A stretch of DNA of 64,000 nt from JAJFKX01 sp965230265 (GCA_965230265.1 OZ245999.1:3410001-3474000), one strand, 5' to 3'. Counted from the first letter of the stretch, positions 8,055 through 17,966 are shown. A program made the numbers and translations. Notes: generated from the sequence alone by a model not told the origin.

Positions 8055-10790
8055 TTAGTGCGCAGCTTCCCAATCGTCAGCCAGCCCGGTATCCACCACT
8101 AACGGAATATCCAGTTTGGCCGCTGCGGACATGCGCTGGCTGACTTGTTCTGCAATTTCCTCTGCCGCATCGGCGTTTACTTCCAGCACCAGCTCATCAT
8201 GTACCTGCATGACCATACGCGCATCGATCTTTTGATTGCTGAGCCATTGGTCAATATCCAGCATGGCCAGTTTGATGATATCGGCCGCGGTGCCCTGCAT
8301 GGGGGCATTAATGGCCGCACGCTCGGCGGCCTGTCTTCTTGCCGGGTTGCGGGCGTTGATTTCATTAAGCCATAAACGTCGTCCGAACAAGGTTTCTACA
8401 TAACCTTGATCACGCGCCAGTTGGCGGGTGCGTTCCATGTATTGGTGTACACCTGGATAACGTTCAAAATAAGTGTCTATATAAGCCTGCGCCTGTTTTT
8501 GTTCCACATCCAGTTGCCGCGCTAAACCCCAGGCTGACATGCCATACATCAGCCCAAAATTAATCGCTTTGGCAGCCCGTCTGTGGCTGGCTTCAACCTG
8601 ATCGTACTCAACATCAAATACTTCACCGGCGGTGGCCTGGTGGATATCAATACCACCATGAAAGGCTTTTAATAAACCTTCATCAGCCGATAAATGCGCC
8701 ATGATGCGTAATTCAACCTGGGAATAATCTGCTGCCAGCAAAACGTAGCCTGGTGGTGCAATAAATGCTTTACGGATACGCCGGCCCTGTTCAGTTCTGA
8801 CCGGTATGTTTTGCAGATTGGGGTCGGATGATGATAACCGGCCGGTACTGGCGACAGCCTGTTGGTAGGAAGTGTGCACACGCCCTGTGCAAGGGTGAAT
8901 TTGTAACGGCAGTTTATCGGTATAGGTTGATTTAAGTTTGCTCAAGCTGCGGTGTTCAAGAATCAAACGGGGTAATTCGTGCTCGCGGGCCAGCTCATGC
9001 AATACATTCTCAGCAGTCGATGGTTGACCTTTCGGTGTTTTGGAGATAACCGGTAATTCCATTTCTTCAAACAAGATATGCTGCAATTGTTTGGGTGAGC
9101 CCAGATTGAAATCGTGTCCAGCCAGTTTGAAGGACTGTTGTTCCAGCTCGTGAATGGTTTTGGCCAGTTCATCGCTGTGTGCTTTTAACTGATCGGCATC
9201 AATTAACACACCGGTGTATTCAATATGTGCCAGCACTGGCATTAGCGGAATCTCGATATCCTGATAAACCGATTTTGGTCCCTCCAGCGGCTCCAGTTCT
9301 GGCCACAGGCGTTGATGCACACCAACCACCACCGCCGCGTCTTCACCTGCATAGGGTGCAGCTTTTTCAATTTCCACCTGATTAAAGGTCAGCTGATTTT
9401 TACCGCTGCCAGCGACATCTTTAAAGGCAATATTGGTATGGTTAAGATGTGCCTGTGCCAAAACATCCAGGTTATGTCGCCCGGCGGTGCTGTTGTAGCA
9501 ATACGATTCCAGCATGGTGTCATGGACGATACCCCGAACTTGAATATCGTAATGCTGTAAAACGTTAATATCGTATTTAAGATTTTGTCCCAGCTTGCCG
9601 ATTTCAGGGTTTTCCAGAATCGGCTTCAAAGCCGCCAGCACCTTATCCATTGGCAATTGTTCCGGTGCACCTGGATAGTCATGTGCCAGTGGCACATACC
9701 AGGCCTGGTTTTCTTCCAGGGCAAATGACATTCCCACCAGTTTTGCCCGCATTGGGTCCTGGTTGGTGGTTTCGGTATCCCAGGCAAAAGCATCGGCCTG
9801 CTTGAGCTTGTTAAGCAGGTCATCAAAGTCAGATTGTTTGAGAACAATGTGAGTTTCACAGGAAAAGCCGGTGTTGGCTGTGTCGCCACTTTCTGAGCCC
9901 TGATCATCACCAAGGTCTTTTAGCCAGCTGTTGAACTGCAATTCACCCAATCGCTCACGCAGTTGATGGTGCAAATCATCGGAATGTTGAATGGTCAAAT
10001 CATCGGGTTGAACATCCAGTTCGACATCATCTTTTAGTTGCACCAGTTGCCTGGAAAGTCGCAGTTGATCCAGGTTATCACGCAGTCGTTCTCCAATCTT
10101 GCCTTTGATCTGATCAGCTTTTTCAATAATGGCGTTCATGCTGCCATATTCCAGCAGCCACTTAGCAGCAGTCTTGGCGCCGACACCGGGCACACCAGGG
10201 ATGTTGTCACTGGTATCACCCACCAATGCCAGATAATCACCGATCAATGCGGGTGGAACACCAAATTTGGCTTCGACACCATCGGCATCCAGGATGCGCT
10301 CTTGCATGGTGTCTTCCAGAGTGATGTGTTGATTAACCAGTTGCGCCAAATCCTTATCGCCACTGGAAATCAGGCAGGCCTGACCATTGTCGCTGGCCTG
10401 TTTGGCCAAAGTGGCAATCACATCATCGGCTTCGACGTCTGGAATGACCAGCCGTGGGATACCCATCAAATCGATTAACTCATGCAGAGGCTCAATCTGC
10501 GCGGCCAGTTCCGACGGCATTTTTGGCCGTGTGGCTTTGTAATCGGCAAACTGTCGGTGCCGGAAGGTTTTGCCCTTGGCATCGAAGATTACAGCCAGAT
10601 AGGTCGGTTGATAGTGTGTCTGCAAACGCCGCAGCATATTGGCTACACCAAGAATAGCGCCAGTTGGCTGTTTACCGTCGCGGGTGGTTAAGTTGGGCAG
10701 GGCAAAAAAAGCCCGGAATAAATACGAAGAACCATCCACCAGATATAGCGTCTGATTACTACCGGTCGTATTATTGTGTTGTTGAGTCAT
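8055..10790 (-). CDS. polA: DNA polymerase I
   Basis: The full three-domain enzyme of 911 residues, close to the usual length. The N-terminal 5' nuclease has LYLVDGSSYLFRAFFALP, and the 3'-5' exonuclease has its DTE motif in AFAWDTETTNQD. Polymerase motifs are A (DYSQVELRIMAHLS), B (RRAAKAINFGLMYGMS) and C (QVHDELVLEV). It removes RNA primers and fills gaps in lagging-strand synthesis and repair. The frame opens with an in-frame TTG at 10796, but ATG 10790 is the more likely start. It is divergent from the DUF2782 gene, a pairing also known in Pseudomonas. Confidence 0.97.
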   Translation of the reverse strand: MTQQHNNTTGSNQTLYLVDGSSYLFRAFFALPNLTTRDGKQPTGAILGVANMLRRLQTHYQPTYLAVIFDAKGKTFRHRQFADYKATRPKMPSELAAQIEPLHELIDLMGIPRLVIPDVEADDVIATLAKQASDNGQACLISSGDKDLAQLVNQHITLEDTMQERILDADGVEAKFGVPPALIGDYLALVGDTSDNIPGVPGVGAKTAAKWLLEYGSMNAIIEKADQIKGKIGERLRDNLDQLRLSRQLVQLKDDVELDVQPDDLTIQHSDDLHHQLRERLGELQFNSWLKDLGDDQGSESGDTANTGFSCETHIVLKQSDFDDLLNKLKQADAFAWDTETTNQDPMRAKLVGMSFALEENQAWYVPLAHDYPGAPEQLPMDKVLAALKPILENPEIGKLGQNLKYDINVLQHYDIQVRGIVHDTMLESYCYNSTAGRHNLDVLAQAHLNHTNIAFKDVAGSGKNQLTFNQVEIEKAAPYAGEDAAVVVGVHQRLWPELEPLEGPKSVYQDIEIPLMPVLAHIEYTGVLIDADQLKAHSDELAKTIHELEQQSFKLAGHDFNLGSPKQLQHILFEEMELPVISKTPKGQPSTAENVLHELAREHELPRLILEHRSLSKLKSTYTDKLPLQIHPCTGRVHTSYQQAVASTGRLSSSDPNLQNIPVRTEQGRRIRKAFIAPPGYVLLAADYSQVELRIMAHLSADEGLLKAFHGGIDIHQATAGEVFDVEYDQVEASHRRAAKAINFGLMYGMSAWGLARQLDVEQKQAQAYIDTYFERYPGVHQYMERTRQLARDQGYVETLFGRRLWLNEINARNPARRQAAERAAINAPMQGTAADIIKLAMLDIDQWLSNQKIDARMVMQVHDELVLEVNADAAEEIAEQVSQRMSAAAKLDIPLVVDTGLADDWEAAH

Positions 10791-10807
10791 CAGCAATTCA
10801 CGAGTTG

Positions 10808-10838
10808 TTTGCTATAGTCTACCCTTGGTATATAGAGG
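10808..10838 (+). promoter_or_regulatory. Extended -10 promoter and ribosome site for the DUF2782 gene
   Basis: TGCTATAGT (10810-10818) is a good extended -10 element without a clear -35. AGAGG at 10834-10838 is a ribosome-binding site with 8 bases to the ATG at 10847. Confidence 0.45.
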
Positions 10839-10846
10839 TCGCACAC

Positions 10847-11296
10847 ATGAAAACGCACAAAAGGATTCTGTGGTCAGCTTTGCTGATCAATTTGGTGCTT
10901 TTACCGCAGGCACTGCAGGCTCAAGATGAGCCACCGGGCGATGCTTTACCGCCCCCATCGATTCCAGCTGAAGACGCTTCACCGCTGATTGCTGTTGGGG
11001 AAGAAGTACCCGAACCGGCTTTGGCTACCGACGCTACCGGTCGACCGCTGCCTATCCCACCCAAAGTTGAAGGCGAAGACCCTGAAGCTGAGGTGAATAT
11101 TCGTCGTCGTGGTGGTGATACGATAGAGGAATACAGCATTGATGGTCGGATTTATATGGTCAAAGTGATCCCAGAGACCGGGATTCCTTATTTTTATTTT
11201 GACAGCGATGGTGATGGCCGAATAGAAAGCCGGGTGGGTGAGGATTTAATGGAACCCGTCAAGCCCGCTCAATATAAACTGCTTGAATGGGATTAA
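10847..11296 (+). CDS. DUF2782 family exported protein
   Basis: A 149-residue protein with a signal peptide ending at ALQAQD, a proline-rich acidic linker, and a C-terminal DUF2782-like domain (VNIRRRGGDTIEEYSIDGR, then YMVKVIP and YFYFDSDGDGR). The function is unknown. The gene lies head-to-head with polA, an arrangement seen in other gammaproteobacteria. ATG 10847 is chosen because it follows AGAGG and begins the signal peptide; the open frame upstream would add an unlikely leader that overlaps polA on the other strand. Confidence 0.8.
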   Translation: MKTHKRILWSALLINLVLLPQALQAQDEPPGDALPPPSIPAEDASPLIAVGEEVPEPALATDATGRPLPIPPKVEGEDPEAEVNIRRRGGDTIEEYSIDGRIYMVKVIPETGIPYFYFDSDGDGRIESRVGEDLMEPVKPAQYKLLEWD

Positions 11297-11567
11297 AGCT
11301 TTGTTGTTGGACTGTCCCCAGCGGCGCCTGATGGCGCTTCACGAGAAGTGTGAAATGCTCACTTACAAACGTAAGCTCCGCTTTCTCATTTCCCGCCCAT
11401 CACCATCAGACACCACTGGAACCAGCCCTTTTTCTTGGCCAGCTAATCAGCACCATGCATCCACTGAGATTGGTTCTTTTTCCCGAAAGCTAAAATAATA
11501 ATGACTGGATTAAAAGTGTAGGGGCAAGTTTATTTCTACCCTCATCTCAACTCATAGTAGAAAACAC

Positions 11568-12080
11568 ATGCAGTTCCTAGAAAATATTATTCACCGTATC
11601 GGCAAAATCAGCAGCTGGTTGACTCTGGCAATGATTGCGACGTTGTTCGCTGTGGTGGTGCTGCGCTATGTGTTCAGTATTGGTTGGGTGGCCATGCAGG
11701 AGACCGTTCTATGGATGCATTCTGCCGTGTTTTTAATTACTGCAGCATGGACACTGGGTGTTGATGGTCATGTGCGGGTGGATGTATTTTATCGGAGATT
11801 CTCCAAACGACGTAAAGCCTGGGTAGACTTATTGGGTACGCTGTTGTTTTTGTTTCCGGTGGCCGGATTTTTGTTGTACAGCAGTTTGCCTTATGTACAA
11901 CGCTCATGGGCCATTGGTGAATCCAGCTTTGAGTCAGGCGGGCTGCCGGCGGTTTATTTATTGAAGACCCTCATTCCTGTTGCAGCTGTATTATTGTTGC
12001 TACAAGGTCTGGTGATTATTTTCAAACAGGTTCAAGTGATTCGGTCACAGTCTGAAAAGGACTCGATCCAGAGTCATTAG
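11568..12080 (+). CDS. TRAP transporter small permease (DctQ-like), apparently orphan
   Basis: A 170-residue four-helix membrane protein with the DctQ family pattern: MQETVLWMHSAVFLITAAW, then DGHVRVDVFYRRFSKRRKAW between helices 2 and 3. DctQ subunits pair with a large DctM permease and a periplasmic DctP receptor to import organic acids using a sodium gradient. Neither partner is next to it: an unrelated secreted-protein gene follows after 199 bases, and DUF2782 precedes it. The large subunit may be elsewhere, or the operon may have been broken. Confidence 0.82.
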   Translation: MQFLENIIHRIGKISSWLTLAMIATLFAVVVLRYVFSIGWVAMQETVLWMHSAVFLITAAWTLGVDGHVRVDVFYRRFSKRRKAWVDLLGTLLFLFPVAGFLLYSSLPYVQRSWAIGESSFESGGLPAVYLLKTLIPVAAVLLLLQGLVIIFKQVQVIRSQSEKDSIQSH

Positions 12081-12177
12081 ACCAGAAACGCCTTAAGATT
12101 GGTTCTGGTAGCAAATTATCATTGGGGGGTTGGCTATTACAGCCACTCTGAAGTTAACACTGTAAGACAAGTACTTA

Positions 12178-12204
12178 ATCACGGAAGACAAAGACAGCCG
12201 TGAT
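12178..12204. other. Small inverted repeat
   Basis: ATCACGG and CCGTGAT flank 13 bases, in the 199-base gap between the TRAP gene and the first of the paralogous secreted proteins. It could be a weak terminator or an operator. Nothing else stands out in this gap. Confidence 0.4.
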
Positions 12205-12279
12205 CATTGCATAGTTGCTGCTTGTTTAAGACTATTGTGTTAGTTTTACTGATACGCGGTTACACTTTAGAGGGCAACA

Positions 12280-13842
12280 ATGCGCTTATTCAATTTCTTC
12301 AATATCAGTCTGTTGCTGGCTGCTATTTGGCCGAATGCCAATATTGCTGCTGTGGAAATGGGCATGCAGGGTTTGGGCCAGGTATTGATCTTTCCTTACT
12401 ACACCACCCGTGCTGATAACGATACGATCCTATCAATTAACAATACCACTGAAGATGTAAAAGCGATCAAGCTGCAGGTATTAGAAGGTGATAATGGCCA
12501 GATTGTGCACAGTCTGAATATGTACCTGGGGCCATTTGATGTGTGGACGGCTGGTATCACTTTAAATTCAGAGGGTATACCGGCAATACGATCCTTTGAT
12601 GAGTCTTGCACGGTAACCGCTGCCGATGGTGAATTAATGCCATTGTCTGCTTTTGGTGTAGCGGGACAAACCTTTAGCAGCGAACAGTTTACTGGGGATA
12701 ATGCCGATGACGGGCGGCAAAGTGTTGACCGGTTGCGTGAAGGTTATATACAGGTCATTGAGATGGGGACTTTATCTGTTGAACTTGGTGCCTTCGCCTT
12801 TAATGCTGTGGCCAATGCCCAGGGTATTACCGGCTGCCAGTTCTTTGCCGATGCCTGGGGCAATGCGGCTGAACCACAAAGCGTATATAGCCGGAATCCA
12901 CAATTACAAATGCAACCACCCACTGGCGGTTTGTCGGGGCAAGCGATTCTGATTAATGTACCGGGTGCCAGAGCGGCTGCATACGATGCCGTGGCATTGG
13001 ATCAGTTTTATGTTCCTGGCGGGGAAGATCCTGCATCACTGCATACTTCGCCCATAGACCTGGGTATGGGGCTTGCGGCTGCAAGCCCGGCGATCAGCCG
13101 GGTATTGTTGGCTAATCAAGGTACTGATATGCAAATCATTACCGATAGCTGGGACAATGGCTTTCAGGCGGTTGATGCAGTACTGATGGTGGAACGGTTT
13201 ACCAATCAATTTGCAGCAGAGGGGTTTATTGGGGGTTTAACCGAATGGGTGGTGACTTTCCCCGGTAAGCGAGAGCACGTCTCACAAGTCGATACACCAT
13301 TACCACCGTACACCAGTTTGTTTGTCAGCACACAGGAAGGAATACCTGATTGCGAGATTTATGTTCCACAGTTTTTTGATCGGGAGCAGTTCGATACTGA
13401 CAATACTGGAATTCCTCTCGAACCACCATTTCCACTACCGCCTAGTTTTTGTTATGAAGTCAATGTAGTGGCATTTAATAATTCAGTGGACTCAATCAGA
13501 GCTTCACTCGCAGGTGGCGGTGGTGGTGGAACTGATAGTGCTGCGAATGAAGCTGAAAATATTTTATCGGACCTATGGGCATCACGGCTATTTGTTAATT
13601 TTGACTTTCCTCTAGTTTCGTTTATTGAAACAGGTTGGGGCAGCATTGCTTTTAATACGCCTGCAGGTATTCCTCGGATGGATGTGGATCAGTTTCTGGT
13701 TAACCCTGTCAGCGACAGGGTATATCAAGGTTTGCCGGTGGTTGGCACCAGCTTTCAGGGAGCGACCAATGCAGGCTTGAATGCCTTATTTGCGGCGGGG
13801 GCGAAACATCATTATCAAAGAGCTATTTTGGCTGAAGAATAA
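12280..13842 (+). CDS. Secreted protein of unknown function, paralogue 1
   Basis: A 520-residue protein with an N-terminal hydrophobic export signal (LFNFFNISLLLAAIWPNANI). I recognise no domain. Features shared with the next gene are LIFPYYTTR, NTTEDVKAIKLQVLEGDNGQ, QLQMQPPTGGL, PGARAA-YDA, TEWVVTFPGKREHVS and the C-terminal YQGLPVVGTSFQGA. A low-complexity glycine run (GGGGGG) sits near residue 410. The ribosome site AGAGGG (12269-12274) supports ATG 12280. The predicted location is the periplasm or outside. It and the following gene are a tandem duplication, probably one operon. Confidence 0.8.
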   Translation: MRLFNFFNISLLLAAIWPNANIAAVEMGMQGLGQVLIFPYYTTRADNDTILSINNTTEDVKAIKLQVLEGDNGQIVHSLNMYLGPFDVWTAGITLNSEGIPAIRSFDESCTVTAADGELMPLSAFGVAGQTFSSEQFTGDNADDGRQSVDRLREGYIQVIEMGTLSVELGAFAFNAVANAQGITGCQFFADAWGNAAEPQSVYSRNPQLQMQPPTGGLSGQAILINVPGARAAAYDAVALDQFYVPGGEDPASLHTSPIDLGMGLAAASPAISRVLLANQGTDMQIITDSWDNGFQAVDAVLMVERFTNQFAAEGFIGGLTEWVVTFPGKREHVSQVDTPLPPYTSLFVSTQEGIPDCEIYVPQFFDREQFDTDNTGIPLEPPFPLPPSFCYEVNVVAFNNSVDSIRASLAGGGGGGTDSAANEAENILSDLWASRLFVNFDFPLVSFIETGWGSIAFNTPAGIPRMDVDQFLVNPVSDRVYQGLPVVGTSFQGATNAGLNALFAAGAKHHYQRAILAEE

Positions 13843-13931
13843 CAGGGTTAAGTAAAATGTTTTGTATTGATATCCCAACCAAAATTGAAGTCAATAAGGT
13901 TAATACCAGGTCCAAAAAAGCGGTGAATATA

Positions 13932-15461
13932 ATGCGAAAAATAATTTTGATAACGCTGGGTTTATTGGCGGCGATCGCATGGCCAAATATCAATATTATC
14001 GCCGTTGAAATAGACACCCAGGGTTCGGGTCAGGTATTGATTTTTCCTTATTACACTATCCGTGATAATAACGATGTCTTTCTTCAGATTAATAATACAA
14101 CAGCAGATACCAAGGCCCTCAAGGTTCAGGTGCTGGAAGGGGATAATGGGCAGGTAACGAGCAGCTTGAATGTATACCTGGGTGCTTTTGATGTTTGGAC
14201 GGCAACTATCAGCATAAATTTGTTTGATATGGACAGACTGTCTGCTATCGGCACCAGAGATAATTCCTGTGCGGTAACCAATATTAATGGTCAACTCGGT
14301 TTATTAGCGGATATTAATGGGTTTATTGGCGTACCTCTTGACACCGGACAATTCACCGATGGCAACTCAGATGGAGGACGGCAAAGCATAGACCGAACTA
14401 GGGAAGGTTATATCCAGGTAATAGAAATGGGGACAATATCAGGTGATATTGCCGACAACATAGCTTTGTCTGGAGGGTTCAATTGCCAATTTTTTATTGA
14501 TGCCTGGGGTGAAGCTGATGACCCACAAAGCGTGTTCACTCAGAATCCGCAATTACAAATGCAGCCACCGACTGGAGGATTAACCGGTCAGGCAATCGTG
14601 ATTAATTTACCAGGCGCACGCGCAGCTGGTTACGATGCCATTGCACTGGACCGCTTTTATGTGCCGGTCGATGGTGAGCAGCCACCGTCATTGCATACGT
14701 CACCCGCTGATCCGGGTGCGGGTTTGGCGGCAGCATTTCCGCCGGTTAGTAATGCGCTGGTGTCAACGGATAATGGTATGCAAGTTGTCACTGACACCTG
14801 GACCAATGGTCTGCAGGCCGTTGATGCGGTGCTGATGGCCAATCGGCTCAGCAACCAATTTGCATCTGAGCTAGTGATTAATGGAAAAACCGAATGGGTG
14901 GTGACTTTTCCGGGTAAGCGTGAGCATGTATCAGGGCTGGAGGTTCCGGTACCGCCATATAGCAGCTTATTTGCCAGTGACCAGTCAGCGATACCCGAAT
15001 GTGAGTTTTATGGCATGCAGTTTTTTAACCGCAATCAGGTTAATGCACTAGTGGGTGGCGCACCGATTGGAATACCACCTGCACAACCATTGTTCAGTTT
15101 TTGCTACGAAGTGAATGTACTCACATTCAATAATTCGGTCGCATCGACGGGTAGTAGCATAAACAATGAAGCAGAGGACATCGTGTCTGATTTATGGGCG
15201 TCCCGTTTGTTCACCGATATCAATACCCTGGACATAACCGGCACAGATGCAGGCCGGGGCAGCATTATGTTTAATGACCCGTTTATCAATGCAACAATGG
15301 GTATTGAGCAGACTTTGGTGAATCCCATTAGCAATCGTATCTATCAAGGCTTGCCTGTAGTGGGTGTCGGTTTTCAGGGGGCGATTAGTAGTGCCTTAAA
15401 TGCGCTGTTTGGCGTTGGTGCAGAGCATAATTACCAACGAGTAATTTCACCTGAACAGTAA
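13932..15461 (+). CDS. Secreted protein of unknown function, paralogue 2
   Basis: A 509-residue protein that aligns along its whole length with the preceding gene product: same export signal layout, same IFPYYT, QPPTGGL and FPGKREHVSG blocks, same C-terminal QGLPVVGVGFQGA. The start at 13932 is preferred over the in-frame ATG at 13857, because it follows GGTGA and starts the signal peptide (RKIILITLGLLAAIAWPN). Only about 90 bases separate the two genes. The function is unknown. The copies have diverged enough that the duplication is not recent. Confidence 0.8.
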   Translation: MRKIILITLGLLAAIAWPNINIIAVEIDTQGSGQVLIFPYYTIRDNNDVFLQINNTTADTKALKVQVLEGDNGQVTSSLNVYLGAFDVWTATISINLFDMDRLSAIGTRDNSCAVTNINGQLGLLADINGFIGVPLDTGQFTDGNSDGGRQSIDRTREGYIQVIEMGTISGDIADNIALSGGFNCQFFIDAWGEADDPQSVFTQNPQLQMQPPTGGLTGQAIVINLPGARAAGYDAIALDRFYVPVDGEQPPSLHTSPADPGAGLAAAFPPVSNALVSTDNGMQVVTDTWTNGLQAVDAVLMANRLSNQFASELVINGKTEWVVTFPGKREHVSGLEVPVPPYSSLFASDQSAIPECEFYGMQFFNRNQVNALVGGAPIGIPPAQPLFSFCYEVNVLTFNNSVASTGSSINNEAEDIVSDLWASRLFTDINTLDITGTDAGRGSIMFNDPFINATMGIEQTLVNPISNRIYQGLPVVGVGFQGAISSALNALFGVGAEHNYQRVISPEQ

Positions 15462-15475
15462 GCGAACAAGGTGGC

Positions 15476-16294
15476 TTATTCGGGTGCCAGCAAAGTGTTT
15501 ATAGTGCTGTTCCGGCAGTGATGATCAATACTTTGTTCTGTCCATAAATAAAAAGCTTCAGCAGCCTGACCAACCAACATACCCAGACCGTCTGATGTGT
15601 GGTAGTGGTTTTGCTTTGCCCAAGACAAAAATGGCTCAGCAGCTTTCCCATAACTTAAGTCATAACAGAAAAGCTCTGACCTCTCGAATTTAAATGGGAG
15701 ATTAAAAATGTCGTCGCTGTGTCCAGCCGCACTGGCATGGATGATCAGGTCAATAGCGGGCAGCTTTATGCATTTATCCAGCCCATAGCCAGAGACATTA
15801 TGTGACTTGAAGCGAGCTGCCAGTTGCAGGGCTTTATCGATGGTACGGTTGGCAATGGCGATACTGGCTGGCTGCTGTTCCAGCAATGAGGGAACAATAC
15901 CCCGAGCTGCACCACCAGCACCCAGCACTAAAATATGCTTATCGGTTAAATCAACCTGCTGCCGATGCAAATCCCAAATCAAACCCAGACCATCGGTATT
16001 GTCACCGTGCCAGCCGTTTGTGGTTCGAATCAAGGTGTTAACAGCGTTGGCGGTTTTTGCCCGTGTGCTGAGTGATTCACAAATGGATAAGCCGGCTTGC
16101 TTGTGCGGTATGGTTAAATTGGCGCCCAAACCTCCCGCCTGGAAAAATGCTTGCAATGCATCATCGAGCTGTTCGGCGCTGGCATGAATCGCCCGGTATT
16201 CAATATCGATACCGGCTTTTTTAGCAAAATAATGATGAATGGTGGGTGACAGGCTATGCGCAATCGGGTCACCAAATACCGCCAGTTTAATCAT
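15476..16294 (-). CDS. aroE: Shikimate dehydrogenase (NADP+)
   Basis: A 272-residue enzyme reducing 3-dehydroshikimate in the aromatic amino acid pathway. The substrate-binding part has FGDPIAHSLSP and NLTIPHKQ with the catalytic lysine, then NTDGLGL. The nucleotide-binding fold has LVLGAGGAARGI, followed by ANRTIDKA, which favours NADP. The C-terminal GMLVGQAAEAF is typical. It lies 24 bases after hemB on the same strand, probably in one operon. ATG 16294 is chosen; the frame also allows GTG 16297. Confidence 0.95.
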   Translation of the reverse strand: MIKLAVFGDPIAHSLSPTIHHYFAKKAGIDIEYRAIHASAEQLDDALQAFFQAGGLGANLTIPHKQAGLSICESLSTRAKTANAVNTLIRTTNGWHGDNTDGLGLIWDLHRQQVDLTDKHILVLGAGGAARGIVPSLLEQQPASIAIANRTIDKALQLAARFKSHNVSGYGLDKCIKLPAIDLIIHASAAGHSDDIFNLPFKFERSELFCYDLSYGKAAEPFLSWAKQNHYHTSDGLGMLVGQAAEAFYLWTEQSIDHHCRNSTINTLLAPE

Positions 16295-16318
16295 CACATT
16301 AATGGATACCGCGTGAGG

Positions 16319-17308
16319 CTATTGCTGTAACCACTCAGCAGCCTGTATGGCAAAATAGGTCAAAATGGCATCGGCACCGGCACGCTTAATACTTAACAGT
16401 GCTTCCATCACGGTGGTCTGTTCGTCCAGCCAGCCGTTTTGTGCTGCGGCTTTCAGCATGGCGTATTCACCACTGACCTGATAGGCCAAAGTGGGTGCGC
16501 CATAATGGCTTTTGACCCGACGAATAATATCCAGATAAGGCATCGCGGGTTTGACCATCAGCATATCTGCACCTTCATCCAGGTCCAGTGCCACTTCACG
16601 CAGCGCTTCATCGCTGTTGGCCGGATCCATCTGATAACTGTATTTATTGCCACTGCCCAGGTTACCCGCTGAGCCGACAGCATCCCGAAACGGACCATAA
16701 AAACTGGAGGCATATTTGGCGGCATAACTTAGAATGCGAGTATCTCGGAACGCTTGTGTTTCCAGTGCGTTACGGATCGCACCAATACGGCCATCCATCA
16801 TATCTGAGGGCGCCACCACGTCAGCACCTGCCTGGGCATGACACAGTGCCTGTTTAACCAGTGCATCAACGGTACTATCGTTGTCGACTTCACCGGCATT
16901 GTTGAGCAAGCCATCCTGACCATGGCTGGTGTAAGGGTCCAGTGCTACATCGGTAATCACCCCCAGTTCCGGCAGCTCGGCTTTTAATGCTTGAATCGCT
17001 CGCGGTACCAAACCGTCAGCATCCCAGGCAGCATTGGCATCATCGCTTTTATGTGTTGCGTCGATCACCGGGAATATGGCCAGCGCAGGAATACCCAAGG
17101 CATGAGCATGTGCCGCCTTGGGCAGCAATAAATCAATCGACAAACGTTCCACGCCCGGCATCGAAACCACAGATTCAGATTGCCCGTTGCCATCCAACAC
17201 AAATACCGGCCAGATCAAATCGTCGGTTGATAAACGGTTTTCACGTTGCAAACGACGGCTGAAATCGGCCATACGCATGCGTCGTAAACGAGTATTGGGG
17301 TAGCTCAT
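16319..17308 (-). CDS. hemB: Delta-aminolevulinic acid dehydratase (porphobilinogen synthase)
   Basis: A 329-residue enzyme that condenses two 5-aminolevulinate molecules in heme synthesis. The two active-site lysines are visible in SYAAKYASSFYGPFRDA and MVKPAMPYLD. The metal loop reads DPYTSHGQDG: the cysteines of zinc-type enzymes are replaced, so this is a magnesium-type HemB as in Pseudomonas. It lies between engB and aroE in one minus-strand run with short gaps. Confidence 0.96.
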   Translation of the reverse strand: MSYPNTRLRRMRMADFSRRLQRENRLSTDDLIWPVFVLDGNGQSESVVSMPGVERLSIDLLLPKAAHAHALGIPALAIFPVIDATHKSDDANAAWDADGLVPRAIQALKAELPELGVITDVALDPYTSHGQDGLLNNAGEVDNDSTVDALVKQALCHAQAGADVVAPSDMMDGRIGAIRNALETQAFRDTRILSYAAKYASSFYGPFRDAVGSAGNLGSGNKYSYQMDPANSDEALREVALDLDEGADMLMVKPAMPYLDIIRRVKSHYGAPTLAYQVSGEYAMLKAAAQNGWLDEQTTVMEALLSIKRAGADAILTYFAIQAAEWLQQ

Positions 17309-17333
17309 GTCAATCGCTCTTGTGAGTGGCTTA

Positions 17334-17966
17334 TCATTGTGCCGCCGGTGTGGTTTCGTTATCCCATAAATACCAGCTATCCAGTTGTTGTTCCAGTTCT
17401 GGTACGCCGGTTTTTTTCAGTGCAGAAAATAACTGCACGCTGACATCCACATTGGGTACCAGTTGTGGCAATACGGCTTTGGTGTCGCGCAATGCTTTAA
17501 TTTGCTGTTGACGGCTCAATTTATCGGCCTTGGTCATCAGAATATGGCAAGGCATCAGCGCCGAGTTGACCCAGTTCAACAGATGCTGATCAAAGGGTTT
17601 TAAAGGGTGCCGGGTGTCCATCACCAGCACCAGACCCTTTAAAGCAGCGCGCTCGCGCAGGTAGCGATCCAGCAGATTTTGCCAGTGACGCTGCAAATCA
17701 GCAGGCACTTTGGCATAGCCATAACCCGGTAAATCCATCAAACGGCGCTGCTCATCCAAGTCGAAAACCACAATTTGTTGTGTGCGGCCAGGCGTGCGGC
17801 TGGTTTTGGCCAGGCCATTTTGGTTACATAACACATTGATTGCACTTGATTTTCCAGCATTCGAGCGGCCAGCGAAAGCCACCTCAAAGCCCTCGTCCTC
17901 TGGGAGTTGGCGTTGCTGATGTACCGATAAACGATAGCGGGCTCTGTGATAACGGGCTGCATTCAT
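17334..17966 (-). CDS. engB: Ribosome biogenesis GTPase EngB/YsxC
   Basis: A 210-residue GTPase needed for large ribosomal subunit assembly. The motifs are G1 GRSNAGKSS, G2 region TPGRTQQI, G3 DLPGYGYA, G4 TKADK and G5-like SALKKTG. The length fits the family. It is divergent from the cytochrome c4 gene (112 bases apart), the same layout as in Pseudomonas. Confidence 0.96.
   Translation of the reverse strand: MNAARYHRARYRLSVHQQRQLPEDEGFEVAFAGRSNAGKSSAINVLCNQNGLAKTSRTPGRTQQIVVFDLDEQRRLMDLPGYGYAKVPADLQRHWQNLLDRYLRERAALKGLVLVMDTRHPLKPFDQHLLNWVNSALMPCHILMTKADKLSRQQQIKALRDTKAVLPQLVPNVDVSVQLFSALKKTGVPELEQQLDSWYLWDNETTPAAQ

Noticed and set aside
10664..10846. N-terminal extension of the DUF2782 gene
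   Set aside because: It overlaps polA on the opposite strand, and the signal peptide starts at ATG 10847 behind a ribosome site.
11297..11567. A small gene between DUF2782 and the TRAP gene
   Set aside because: The only frame of note (from 11283) overlaps the DUF2782 end, has no ribosome site and looks non-coding; I see no clear element in this 271-base gap.
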